DNA of 20,032 nt from Lentisphaeria bacterium UBA1776. Lineage in GTDB: Bacteria > Verrucomicrobiota > Lentisphaeria > Victivallales > Victivallaceae. The DNA lies in the NCBI GenBank assembly GCA_002314605.1, contig DCGO01000086.1, positions 1-20,032 of the forward strand, in the 5' to 3' direction. The notes beneath the pieces were generated by a model. That model was not told the DNA's origin, did no database searches, and worked only from the letters and a program-made list of their open reading frames with translations. Below, in pieces: positions 1 through 7,712 of the stretch. The position numbers and the translations under genes were made by a program. How positions within the stretch are numbered: position 1 is the stretch's first letter; every line of letters begins with the position of its first letter.

Positions 1-79
1 CTGCCTGATTTTTCAAGTGGCAATGACAAAATTTTCCCCTACCGGAAATACGCCCGTATCGGAAAACTAAAAGTTACGG

Positions 80-127
80 ATAAGAGAAAGCCCGGACAGG
101 CAGGCATCACATCCCTGCCGGACCGGG
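80..127 (-). terminator. Intrinsic terminator of the type I secretion operon
   Basis: On the minus strand, 25 bases after the adaptor's stop codon, there is a long hairpin. CCCGG (91-95) pairs with CCGGG (123-127), and GGCAGG (99-104) pairs with CCTGCC (114-119). A 3-by-3 internal loop separates the two helices and the terminal loop is 9 nt. The transcript then reads CTTTCTCTTAT, a pyrimidine/U-rich tail. A GC-rich stem with a U-rich tail just after a stop is the classical rho-independent arrangement. The rest of 1-79 holds only a weaker inverted repeat, ATACG/CGTAT, at 48-59 and no gene that I can see. Confidence 0.65.
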
Positions 128-151
128 CCGAAGGTGCAGCATACCGTGCAA

Positions 152-1582
152 TCAGGGTTCTCTGGCCGTTTCGTCCAGAGCCTTGATCAACGGATAGAGA
201 ACGTATTCGATGACCCGGCGGCGGCCGCACTTGATCTCGCACTGGGTCTCCATGCCGGGGATCAGGCGGAAATTGCTTTTCACACCGCGGAGTTTACCGC
301 TGATGACCAGTCTGGCCCGATAGTATTTCTGCTTGGAGGGACCTTCGGAGCGCTCCAGCGTGTCTTCGGAAATATTGCGGACCTTGCCGTCCAGCGTACC
401 GTGTTTCTGGAAGGGATAGGCCGTAAGCTTGACACGGGCCATGGCACCGATCTTCACCTTGCCGATGTCCTCCGGACGGATCTCACCCTCCAGCTCGATT
501 TTGCCGTCCAGCGGGATCAGCGTGATCAGCGCCTCCGCCTCGCGCACGGCGGAACCGGGGGAGAAGGCAGCGATCTCATGGACCACGGCAGTACAGGGAG
601 CACGCAGATAAACATATTCCAGAAGCTGAGCCTGTTTCTCGTATTCCTTGCGGGCGGAAGACAGGTTCCGCTCCACCGAAACCATATCCTCGGAGATCTG
701 TTTACGCCACTCCTGGATGAAGGAGTTCTTGTCGGCAATGGTGCTGCCGCGGCGGTGTTCCAGTTCCAGGAGATCGTTGCCGAGCTGATCCACGGCAGCT
801 TCCATTTCCATACGGGTAATGGACATTTCGATCAGCTCCTTCAGTGAAGCGGCCTGACTGCGGGCAAGAGTTTCATACATCTTTTCCAGTTTCCGCACCG
901 CCGCCAGACGTTCCTGCTGTTTCCGCAGATTGTCCTGCTTGTTCTTTTTGGACGCGGCGATCTGTTTCAGAGCTTCCTCAAAATAATTGATCTTTTCCTG
1001 ATAGTACGCACTCCGCCGCTGGAAAATAGACCGCTGCCAGCGGGAGAACTGCTCATCGGTCCCGGTATAAGTCTTGTCTTCAAATTCCGCCTGCAGCCGG
1101 TACAAATGGGCTTCCATCGCCACGATCTCATTGCGGATCCGGTCTGCCTCGGCCTTGTTGATTTCCGGGTCAAAAGTGATCAGGATCTGATCTTTCTGAA
1201 CCACATCGCCGATTTTTACGTTGATCTTCTTGATGACCGTCCGTTCCAGCGGTTTCATGATAATGGTCGGCAGGTCCGTCACCAGCTTGCCGCCCCCCTG
1301 CACCACCATGTCGGTTTTTGCGAGACACGCCCAGAGAACGGCCAGGACCAGTGCAACGAAGGGAAACCAGATGCCAAACTTGATGGCAAGGGGAAGACGC
1401 TGATTTTTGATCTCCAGCGCATCGTTCTGAAACGCGATGATCTCCCCCGGCATTTTGGGCTTGTTGAACCGGGAAAAAAAGGCGCAGACCCGCTGATCCA
1501 GCATGGTCCAGTATTTTTTGACAAAACACTTCAGATCCTCCCGGTTTTTTTTGACCCGGGAAATGAATTCAGCCTTGTTCAT
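152..1582 (-). CDS. HlyD-family type I secretion periplasmic adaptor
   Basis: This is the membrane fusion protein of a type I secretion system. It bridges the inner-membrane ABC exporter to an outer-membrane TolC-like channel. The protein is 476 aa. It has a cytoplasmic N-terminal segment of about 65 residues, then one membrane helix (about 67-87), then a biotinyl-lipoyl half-motif with IGDVVQKDQILITFDP near 125-140. A long charged coiled-coil hairpin covers about 150-330, followed by the second lipoyl half (YLRAPCTAVVHEIA) and a beta-barrel region. The C-terminus, with PGMETQCEIKCGRRRVIEY and then LYPLIKALDE, is the typical HlyD ending. I chose the ATG at 1582 because GGAGG (1590-1594) lies 7 nt upstream; an in-frame TTG at 1588 would sit almost on top of the ribosome binding site. 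The gene begins 2 bp after the transporter's stop, so the two are surely co-transcribed and probably translationally coupled. Neither a substrate nor an outer-membrane channel gene is in the window. Confidence 0.9.
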   Translation of the reverse strand: MNKAEFISRVKKNREDLKCFVKKYWTMLDQRVCAFFSRFNKPKMPGEIIAFQNDALEIKNQRLPLAIKFGIWFPFVALVLAVLWACLAKTDMVVQGGGKLVTDLPTIIMKPLERTVIKKINVKIGDVVQKDQILITFDPEINKAEADRIRNEIVAMEAHLYRLQAEFEDKTYTGTDEQFSRWQRSIFQRRSAYYQEKINYFEEALKQIAASKKNKQDNLRKQQERLAAVRKLEKMYETLARSQAASLKELIEMSITRMEMEAAVDQLGNDLLELEHRRGSTIADKNSFIQEWRKQISEDMVSVERNLSSARKEYEKQAQLLEYVYLRAPCTAVVHEIAAFSPGSAVREAEALITLIPLDGKIELEGEIRPEDIGKVKIGAMARVKLTAYPFQKHGTLDGKVRNISEDTLERSEGPSKQKYYRARLVISGKLRGVKSNFRLIPGMETQCEIKCGRRRVIEYVLYPLIKALDETAREP

Positions 1583-1584
1583 GA

Positions 1585-4131
1585 TCAATCCTCCACACTC
1601 ATCTGCTGCTTCCAGAAATCCTGGTAAATGCCGGGCCGCGCCACCAGTTCCTTATGGGTTCCGGTAGCGGAGATCCTGCCGCCGTCGATGACCACAATCT
1701 GATCTGCATGGCTGATAATGGAAAGCCGGTGAGAAACAATCAGCACCGTGCGGCCCCGGGCAATGGCCTTCAGATTGCGGCGGATGACCTCTTCGCTTTC
1801 CGGGTCGAGGGCACTGGTGGCCTCATCAAAAATCAGGATCGGCGGATTCGTCAGAAGCGCACGGGCAATGGCCAAACGCTGTTTCTGTCCGCCGGAAAGG
1901 TTGGCGGCATTCTCCTCCAGCATGGTATCATACCCTTTGGGGAGCTTCTGGACGAACTCATCGGCACCGGCAAGCTTGGAGGCATAGATAATCTCTTCCA
2001 GTCCGGCGCTCTGCTTCGGCAATGAAATATTCTGCCGAACGGTTCCGCTGAAGAAATAATTTTCCTGCAGCACCACGCCGATATTGCGGCGCAGATGGTT
2101 CTTGTCCAGCTCCCGGATGTCAATCCCGTCAATTTTGATCACCCCCTGCTGAACGCTGTAAAGTGCCTGCAGAAGTTTGGTGACGGTGGTCTTGCCGGAA
2201 CCGGACCGGCCGACAAAACCGATGGTCTGTCCGGGTTTGATGCTCAAAGAAAAGTCCGAAATGACCATGGGCAGATCCGGACGATACCGGAAAGATATAT
2301 TCTCAAAATCCACCGCGCCCCTGATGGGATTGCGCACCCCTCCTCCCATGGGTTCCGGAGGAGTATTCATGACCACGCCCAGCATCCGGACAGAAAGGGC
2401 GATCTGCTGATATTCATGGATCAGCCCCACCATCTTCACCAATGGCCCGGTGACCCGGCCGGCCAGCATCTGAAAAGCGATCAGGGCTCCGATGGAAAGC
2501 GTGTGTTCAAACACCATGTGCGCCCCCACCCAGATCACGCAGATGGTCATCATCATTTCCAGCATCTGACTGATGCTCTGGGCGGTCATGGAGATCTTAC
2601 CAACCCGGAAATAGGACTTGATGGCATAAGCCGTGGAGTCATCCCATATTTTCCGCTCCACCGGTTCCAGCGCCAGAGCCTTGACCGTTTTCACCCCGTG
2701 GATGGATTCCACCAGCATGCTCTGACGTTTTCCTTCGGCCTGATACAGCTCATCCAGCCGACGCTGGAAGGGCTTGATGAGACAGGCAATCACCAGTGCC
2801 ATCAGCGCGGAGAACCCCAGCACGATCAAAGTCAGAACCGGACTGTAAAGAAGCAGGAACGGGACAAAAATGCACAGGGCAAAAATATCCAGGATCGTAA
2901 AGAAAAGGTTCCCGGAAAGAAATCCCCGGATCTTTTCCGTCTGCTGCATGTGCTTCAACAGCACCCCGGACGGAACACGGTCAAAGAAATCCACCGGAAG
3001 TTTCATCAGGTGCGTAAAAGTCTTGGTAGCGGTGGAAATGTCGATTTTGTTGGTGGCAAAGAGGAGCAGATAGCTGCGCACAAAATTCACCAGCGCATTG
3101 AAGATCACCACCGCAAGGATCCCGATGCCAAGCACGTTCAGAGTATTGTAGGCCTGGTTGACCAGCACCTTGTCCACAACGATCTGGAAGAAGAGCGGGA
3201 TTACCAGTGAAAAAACCGTCAACATGACCACCATCAGCGCGATCTCGCCGAAAATCGCCCGGTTTTTGATGAACTCAGGAATGAACCAGCGGAGACTGAA
3301 GGGCTGATTTTCGTCCGAAAGCCTGTAAAGTTTTTTCAGCAGAATGACTTCCCCTGAATATTCCTCCTCAAACTTCTCCCTGGTATAAAAGATGAAACGG
3401 TTCGGGGTATTGTACTGATCCGAATCCGGCTCCACCATGACCGCTTCGGGCTCCTTGTCCGGGACAGCCCGGAAACCGCACAGGACGGCGTATTTGCCGT
3501 TTTTTTTGACTGCAATGCAGGGAAACACGGAACTGCTCTGCTGCAGTTTTTCCCAAGTCAGCCGGACACGGCGGCTCTTGAACTGGTAGTTGGAGGCGAT
3601 CTCCCGGAAAAGGTTTTCCTTGACCTCTTCCTCGCCCACCGCATATTCATGCATGATCTCGCGAATGTCGGCGTGAACATTATGATGCTGGGCCAGCAGA
3701 ACAAAACAGGTCAGACGGGTCTGCTGCCGGGAATCCACCTGAGCAAGGTTGCGGAAAATGAGTCCCTCCCCGCTCCATTTGTCAAGCAGTTCTTCCTTTT
3801 TGACGGCAATCAGCTTCTGCCCGGCCGCAGGATCCACAATCTGCAGTTCATCCGAACCGAACTGACGGGTATCAAAAACCAGCACCCAGCCGCCGTTTTT
3901 CAGCTGAAGCAGCGCCGGACCGGAGTAAACGCTGAAATCCTCCACCGTGTGAACCGGCTCCGGCCGCATCTGCTGCTCACCGGAAAGCCTGGACAATACA
4001 GAGGAAGGCTCCTTCTGGTATTCCGCCAGCAGCTCATTGGTGATCAGTGCGGCAAAATTGACGGCATGCCGATACTTGCTGAACAGAAGCTGAAGCGCCT
4101 TCAGTCCAGTCTGTCCTTGGTCAATAGCCAT
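1585..4131 (-). CDS. Type I secretion ABC transporter/ATPase with two tandem C39-like domains
   Basis: This inner-membrane exporter hydrolyses ATP to push an unfolded protein substrate through the HlyD adaptor. It is 848 aa, against about 700 for HlyB; the extra length is at the N-terminus. Residues 1-127 and about 135-275 each read as a C39-peptidase-like fold. The second repeat has LLAQHHNV where HlyB has ILAQYHNV. In both repeats the catalytic Cys position is Thr (QTG at 7-9 and QTR), and the His position is Trp or Tyr, so neither should cleave a leader. The six-helix membrane domain covers about 295-560. The ATPase domain has Walker A GRSGSGKTT (Lys647), signature LSGGQKQRL near 745, Walker B ILIFDEATSALD near 765 and the switch SHRLS. 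I chose the ATG at 4131: AAAGG lies 6 nt upstream, the -10 hexamer at 4242-4247 rules out the in-frame ATG at 4239, and the further upstream reading is not family-like. Confidence 0.9.
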   Translation of the reverse strand: MAIDQGQTGLKALQLLFSKYRHAVNFAALITNELLAEYQKEPSSVLSRLSGEQQMRPEPVHTVEDFSVYSGPALLQLKNGGWVLVFDTRQFGSDELQIVDPAAGQKLIAVKKEELLDKWSGEGLIFRNLAQVDSRQQTRLTCFVLLAQHHNVHADIREIMHEYAVGEEEVKENLFREIASNYQFKSRRVRLTWEKLQQSSSVFPCIAVKKNGKYAVLCGFRAVPDKEPEAVMVEPDSDQYNTPNRFIFYTREKFEEEYSGEVILLKKLYRLSDENQPFSLRWFIPEFIKNRAIFGEIALMVVMLTVFSLVIPLFFQIVVDKVLVNQAYNTLNVLGIGILAVVIFNALVNFVRSYLLLFATNKIDISTATKTFTHLMKLPVDFFDRVPSGVLLKHMQQTEKIRGFLSGNLFFTILDIFALCIFVPFLLLYSPVLTLIVLGFSALMALVIACLIKPFQRRLDELYQAEGKRQSMLVESIHGVKTVKALALEPVERKIWDDSTAYAIKSYFRVGKISMTAQSISQMLEMMMTICVIWVGAHMVFEHTLSIGALIAFQMLAGRVTGPLVKMVGLIHEYQQIALSVRMLGVVMNTPPEPMGGGVRNPIRGAVDFENISFRYRPDLPMVISDFSLSIKPGQTIGFVGRSGSGKTTVTKLLQALYSVQQGVIKIDGIDIRELDKNHLRRNIGVVLQENYFFSGTVRQNISLPKQSAGLEEIIYASKLAGADEFVQKLPKGYDTMLEENAANLSGGQKQRLAIARALLTNPPILIFDEATSALDPESEEVIRRNLKAIARGRTVLIVSHRLSIISHADQIVVIDGGRISATGTHKELVARPGIYQDFWKQQMSVED

Positions 4132-4391
4132 AAAATACCTTTCATTGGCAAAAATTAACACTCTGAAACCGTTCCGGACAACCATTTCCGGACTCTTCTC
4201 ACTCACTGTTAAAGAAGCCCGGGTCAACGGCCATTTCATGTAATATACACCCTGCAGCGCAAATTTCAAGGCTGACGTTCTGCAATCAGAGTTCATCAAC
4301 ATTTCCGTGGGAAAACAGCGATTCGACTTTGCATTTCTGAAAAGTCCGTGTAGATTATTTCGGAGAGTCTTTTCAACCATGGAGAATCAAC
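4132..4391. promoter_or_regulatory. Divergent promoter region between the secretion operon and the PHP gene
   Basis: This 260-bp gap holds back-to-back promoters. On the minus strand TTGAAA (4269-4264) and TATATT (4247-4242) are 16 nt apart. This places transcription start near 4235 and leaves a leader of about 100 nt before the ABC transporter ATG. The leader contains two copies of the palindrome TCCGGA (4173-4178 and 4187-4192) that could fold into a 6-bp hairpin. On the plus strand a weaker pair, TTGCAT (4329-4334) and TAGATT (4351-4356), again 16 nt apart, precedes the PHP gene, whose ribosome binding site GGAGA is at 4381-4385. The promoters were found by eye; the minus-strand one is convincing, the plus-strand one less so. 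Confidence 0.5.
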
Positions 4392-5432
4392 ATGAACAAT
4401 ATTGACTGTTTTGATGCCGCCGCCCGCAGGGAAACCCTCGAAAATGCGCTGGGTCCGGTGGTTTTCAACATGCACTGCCACAGCATCTTTTCCTACAATG
4501 GTTACGGCTACTCTCCAACCCATCTGGCGCTGCTGGCAAAAACTTCCGGCTGGCGTGCCGTTGGACTGGTGGATTTTGACGTGCTGGACGGGGTGGATGA
4601 GTTTCAGGCAGCCTGCCGCCGGGCCGGGGTTCGCTGCACCGCCGGACTGGAAACCAGGGTATTCATCCCGGAACTGGCGGACAAGGAAATCAACTCCCCC
4701 GGTGAACCAGGGATCGCCTATCACCTGGGAATGGGGTTTTCTTCCGGCAGGGTACCGGATGCGGCCCGGCCCTTCGCCGAGGAGTTGCGCAGGAAGGCCG
4801 CGGCCCGGACCCGGACACTGGTGGAAAAAGTCAATACCGTCCTCCCGGAAATCGCGCTGGACTTTGACGCGGTGGCCAAAGAATTCACCCCTGCAGGAAA
4901 CGTGACCGAGCGACATGTCTGCTGCGCCTACCGGATGCAGGCGGAAAAGAAAATCTCCGATCCGGCCGGATACTGGCAGGAAAAAATCGGAGCCTACGAA
5001 TCCGATCCAGCCAGACTGGAAGCAAAGATCCGCTCCAAACTGATGAAGCGCGGCGGCGTTGGCTATGTACAGCCGGACCCGAAAAATTTCCCGCTGCTGG
5101 AAGAGCTGAACCGCTTTATCCGCCAGTGCGGAGCCGTGTCCACCATGGCGTGGCTGAACGGCAAGTCCGCCGGAGAAGCGAATCCGGGTGCACTGCTGGA
5201 TCTCCACAGGAAATACGGCTGCGGTGCGGTCACGCTCATCCCCGACCGGAATCTCCAGACGGTGCCGGAGCTGGATGCTTTCGTTGCTGCCGCTGCGGCC
5301 CGGAATCTCCCGCTGCTGGCCGGAACGGAGATGAATGCCCCGGGGCAGAAACTTGCCGATGACTTCACGGTACCGGCACTGGCCAAACATCTGGCTGCAT
5401 TTGCCTCCGGCGCGGATGCATTTGCCCGCTGA
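4392..5432 (+). CDS. PHP-domain protein with eroded metal-binding site
   Basis: This 346-aa cytosolic protein belongs to the PHP (polymerase and histidinol phosphatase) fold superfamily. The first motif is intact: NMHCHSIFSYNGYG, with His28 and His30. The second motif, normally TDHD, reads VDFD (61-63), so the His is Phe62. The GxE motif is kept in AGLETRVF. The RPH-like motif appears as GNVTERHVCCAY. The usual HP motif region reads TMAWLNGKSAGE, and the final G-S-D-x-H motif reads AGTEMNAPGQ. Several of the expected trinuclear metal ligands are therefore replaced, so it may bind fewer metals, use a different chemistry or act on an unusual substrate; I cannot name one. The start is secure: GGAGA lies 6-7 nt before the ATG. 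The antiporter follows after 37 bp in the same direction, which suggests co-transcription. It is not closely related to the second PHP protein at 17953-18834, which keeps all motifs. Confidence 0.75.
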   Translation: MNNIDCFDAAARRETLENALGPVVFNMHCHSIFSYNGYGYSPTHLALLAKTSGWRAVGLVDFDVLDGVDEFQAACRRAGVRCTAGLETRVFIPELADKEINSPGEPGIAYHLGMGFSSGRVPDAARPFAEELRRKAAARTRTLVEKVNTVLPEIALDFDAVAKEFTPAGNVTERHVCCAYRMQAEKKISDPAGYWQEKIGAYESDPARLEAKIRSKLMKRGGVGYVQPDPKNFPLLEELNRFIRQCGAVSTMAWLNGKSAGEANPGALLDLHRKYGCGAVTLIPDRNLQTVPELDAFVAAAAARNLPLLAGTEMNAPGQKLADDFTVPALAKHLAAFASGADAFAR

Positions 5433-5469
5433 CGGACAGAAGATTTCAGATCCCTTTGGATGAAACGGC

Positions 5470-7578
5470 ATGCCCATGGCGGCACTTTGGAAACACTTGA
5501 GAAATTTTGACCCCGCGCTGGCGGACTGCATCACCGATATGGAACTGCTGATGCGGAACCTTGCCAAAGCGATCATTGCCAATTCCGGTCAGATGCTGGT
5601 AACGGCCGTTCTGGTGATTGTTGTCACCGGACTTTTCGGCGGTATGATCGTGAGACGGCTGAAACAGCCCCTGATCCTCGGCTATATTCTGGCCGGAGTC
5701 CTGGTGGGGATCCTTTTCAAAGCAGGATTCGGCCTTGCCGCCAACAATGCGCTGGACTCTCTGGCCAACATCGGGGTCGCGCTGCTGCTCTTCGCCATGG
5801 GGCTGGAATTTTCACCGAAAGACCTCCTCCCCATCCGGAGAATCGCCGTATGGGGGACGCTGGCGCAGGTTCTCTTCACCATGATCACCGCCGCATTGCT
5901 GGCATGGCTGCTGGACCGGCGGAACGGCTGGTTCCCGAACTGGCCCGCCCGTATTGTCTTCGGGATTGCTTTTGTTTCCACGAGCACTGCCGTTATATTG
6001 AAGACCCTCACAGGCAAGGGCATGAACAACGCCCTGTCCGGCCGGGTCATGATCGGCATGTCCATTGTGCAGGACCTTACGGTCATCCCGCTGATGCTGC
6101 TGGCAACCCGCATGGGAGAATTGTCCAATGGCGCAGGTCTGGCACTGCGACAGCTGATCATCGGCGGAACCGGTATCCTGCTGATCCTGCTGGCGGGCAA
6201 GCGGTTTCTGCCGCTCCTGCTCAAACGGGCGGCCAGTCAGGGGGTCCGGGAGCTCTATCTTCTGGCGGTGATCGTCACCGCGCTGGGTACCGGATACGTC
6301 TCCGAATGGATGTCGCTTTCCTTTTCCTTCGGCGCCTTTCTTGCTGGAATTGCCCTGAGCAGTTCCCCTTACGGGAAAAAAGCGCTGACGGAACTGATTC
6401 CGGTACGGGATCTCTTCGCCATGCTTTTTTTTGTTTCCATCGGCATGATGCTGGATGTGGATTACCTCTTCAACAACTTCCTGCTGGTGACCTCACTGGT
6501 CGCAGCGACGGCGCTCTCAAGAACACTGGTACTGGCGGCAATCACCTGGGCAGGAGGCTACAGGAACGTGATTCCGCTGGCCATGCTTTTCGGCATGGTC
6601 CCCACCTCGGAAATGGCCTTTGTCGTCGGGCGGCTCACGCTGGACGGAGGCGTCATCAGCCACGCGGCATACTCCCTCATCCTCTGCATTACGGTCTGCA
6701 CCATGATCATCGGACCTGCGGTGGACAGTCTGACGGCTCCGGTCTATGATCTGCTGAAACATTCTTTCGGCTCCAAAAAAACGAAAGACGACATTGCCCT
6801 CCCGGACCCGGATCTGAGCGGGCATGTCATCATTTCCGGCGGCAGCCCCATCGGCAGAGAGGTCGCCCGGCTGATGCGACAGTGGGAACAGCCCTATATC
6901 CTGATCGAACCGAAATACCGGGATTTCCAGCTGGCGGAAAAAGAACGTTTGAGCGTCATTTACGGGGATCTTCCCCACGAGGTGATCCAGCAGGCGGCGG
7001 GACTGGCTTCCGCCCGGATCCTGCTGGCCACCTCTTTCAACCCGGAGGAAAATCTGACAGCCATCCGTGCCGTAAGAAGCGTCCGTCCGGACCTCCCGGT
7101 CATTTCCCGAGCCGGCTCTCCGGAGGAAGCCCGGCGACTTTTGCCCCACCGGCTCAACGGGATCATCCAGCCGGGATTTGAAGAAGCGCTGGAAATGTCG
7201 CGCCGGGCGCTTCTGGGAATGGACGTGAGTGTCGGCACCATCCAGATGGCGCTGGATCAGGCGCGTATCGATCACTATCAGGATCACGATGGGGAACCGC
7301 TTTCGGAGATCCAGCTGGAGACTTTCCGCTCCATCATCTTCTGGATCCGGCTCCCTGACGGCTGTCCGCTGGAGGGAATCAGTCTGGCGGAAGCCGATTT
7401 GCGGCGCCGCACCGGCGTGCTGATCGTGGCCGTTCAGCGGGACGGGAAACTCATGCGTAATCCGACCGGGGAATTCCGTATGCAGTCCGGGGACATGCTT
7501 GCCGCGGCCGGAGACAGCGAAGACTGCCGGAAACTTGAAGAGCTTCTGATCCCGTCCGGAACGGCACAGAATGCATAA
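5470..7578 (+). CDS. Kef-type monovalent cation/proton antiporter with RCK domain
   Basis: This is a CPA2-family inner-membrane antiporter, probably exchanging K+ or Na+ for H+ under nucleotide control. The membrane part (about 40-430) has a dozen hydrophobic helices. They include KQPLILGYILAGVLVG, ALLLFAMGLEFSPKDL, the STSTAVILK stretch (about 170-178) and the carboxylate helix MIGMSIVQDLTVIPL with VQDL near 199-202. A TrkA-N/RCK Rossmann domain starts near 448 with HVIISGGSPIGREVARLM; its GxxxxG loop lies where NAD(H) binds in the family. A TrkA-C domain fills about 624-702 (RLPDGCPLEGISLAEADLR). The overall order matches KefB/KefC-like proteins, and 702 aa is a little long. The start is uncertain: ATG 5470 has only a weak GGA 9 nt upstream, and ATG 5539 or 5551 would still precede the first helix. 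It lies 37 bp after the PHP gene and probably shares its transcript. No KefF/KefG-like partner is nearby. Confidence 0.9.
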   Translation: MPMAALWKHLRNFDPALADCITDMELLMRNLAKAIIANSGQMLVTAVLVIVVTGLFGGMIVRRLKQPLILGYILAGVLVGILFKAGFGLAANNALDSLANIGVALLLFAMGLEFSPKDLLPIRRIAVWGTLAQVLFTMITAALLAWLLDRRNGWFPNWPARIVFGIAFVSTSTAVILKTLTGKGMNNALSGRVMIGMSIVQDLTVIPLMLLATRMGELSNGAGLALRQLIIGGTGILLILLAGKRFLPLLLKRAASQGVRELYLLAVIVTALGTGYVSEWMSLSFSFGAFLAGIALSSSPYGKKALTELIPVRDLFAMLFFVSIGMMLDVDYLFNNFLLVTSLVAATALSRTLVLAAITWAGGYRNVIPLAMLFGMVPTSEMAFVVGRLTLDGGVISHAAYSLILCITVCTMIIGPAVDSLTAPVYDLLKHSFGSKKTKDDIALPDPDLSGHVIISGGSPIGREVARLMRQWEQPYILIEPKYRDFQLAEKERLSVIYGDLPHEVIQQAAGLASARILLATSFNPEENLTAIRAVRSVRPDLPVISRAGSPEEARRLLPHRLNGIIQPGFEEALEMSRRALLGMDVSVGTIQMALDQARIDHYQDHDGEPLSEIQLETFRSIIFWIRLPDGCPLEGISLAEADLRRRTGVLIVAVQRDGKLMRNPTGEFRMQSGDMLAAAGDSEDCRKLEELLIPSGTAQNA

Positions 7579-7712
7579 GAGGCCCCGCGTTCTGCCGTCC
7601 TCGGAAGTCTGAAGCTGCAGAAAGCGGTGGGAAAAAATTCTTTCCCGTTCTGGAATGGGAACTCTGCCGCAGCTTTTCCCGACGGGAGTTTCCCTCTCCC
7701 CAAAAAAGAGCG
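7579..7712. other. Convergent intergenic gap with several short hairpins
   Basis: This 134-bp spacer separates the stops of two converging genes and holds no gene. Three small inverted repeats are visible. GGGAAA/TTTCCC (7629-7634 and 7641-7646) has a 6-nt loop. GGGAA-CTG/CAG-TTCCC (7657-7680) has a 3-nt loop and an internal mismatch. GGGAG/CTCCC (7684-7688 and 7696-7700) has a 7-nt loop. None is followed by a clean U-tract on either strand, so a bidirectional terminator function is possible but not shown. Confidence 0.3.

Noticed and set aside
42..59. 11-base word CCGGAAATACG shared by 42-52 and 11851-11861, both beside inverted repeats
   Set aside because: CCGGAA is very frequent throughout this window, and the two inverted repeats differ outside the shared word, so a chance match is the simpler explanation.
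4132..4380. Long N-terminal extension of the ABC transporter frame up to 4380
   Set aside because: The frame is open, but a strong promoter (4269-4242) lies inside it, the residues do not resemble the family, and the ATG at 4131 has a well-placed AAAGG.
4296..5582. 428-codon minus-strand frame across the PHP gene
   Set aside because: It would cross the PHP promoter and ribosome binding site, and its translation shows no family features; the plus-strand PHP protein explains the region.
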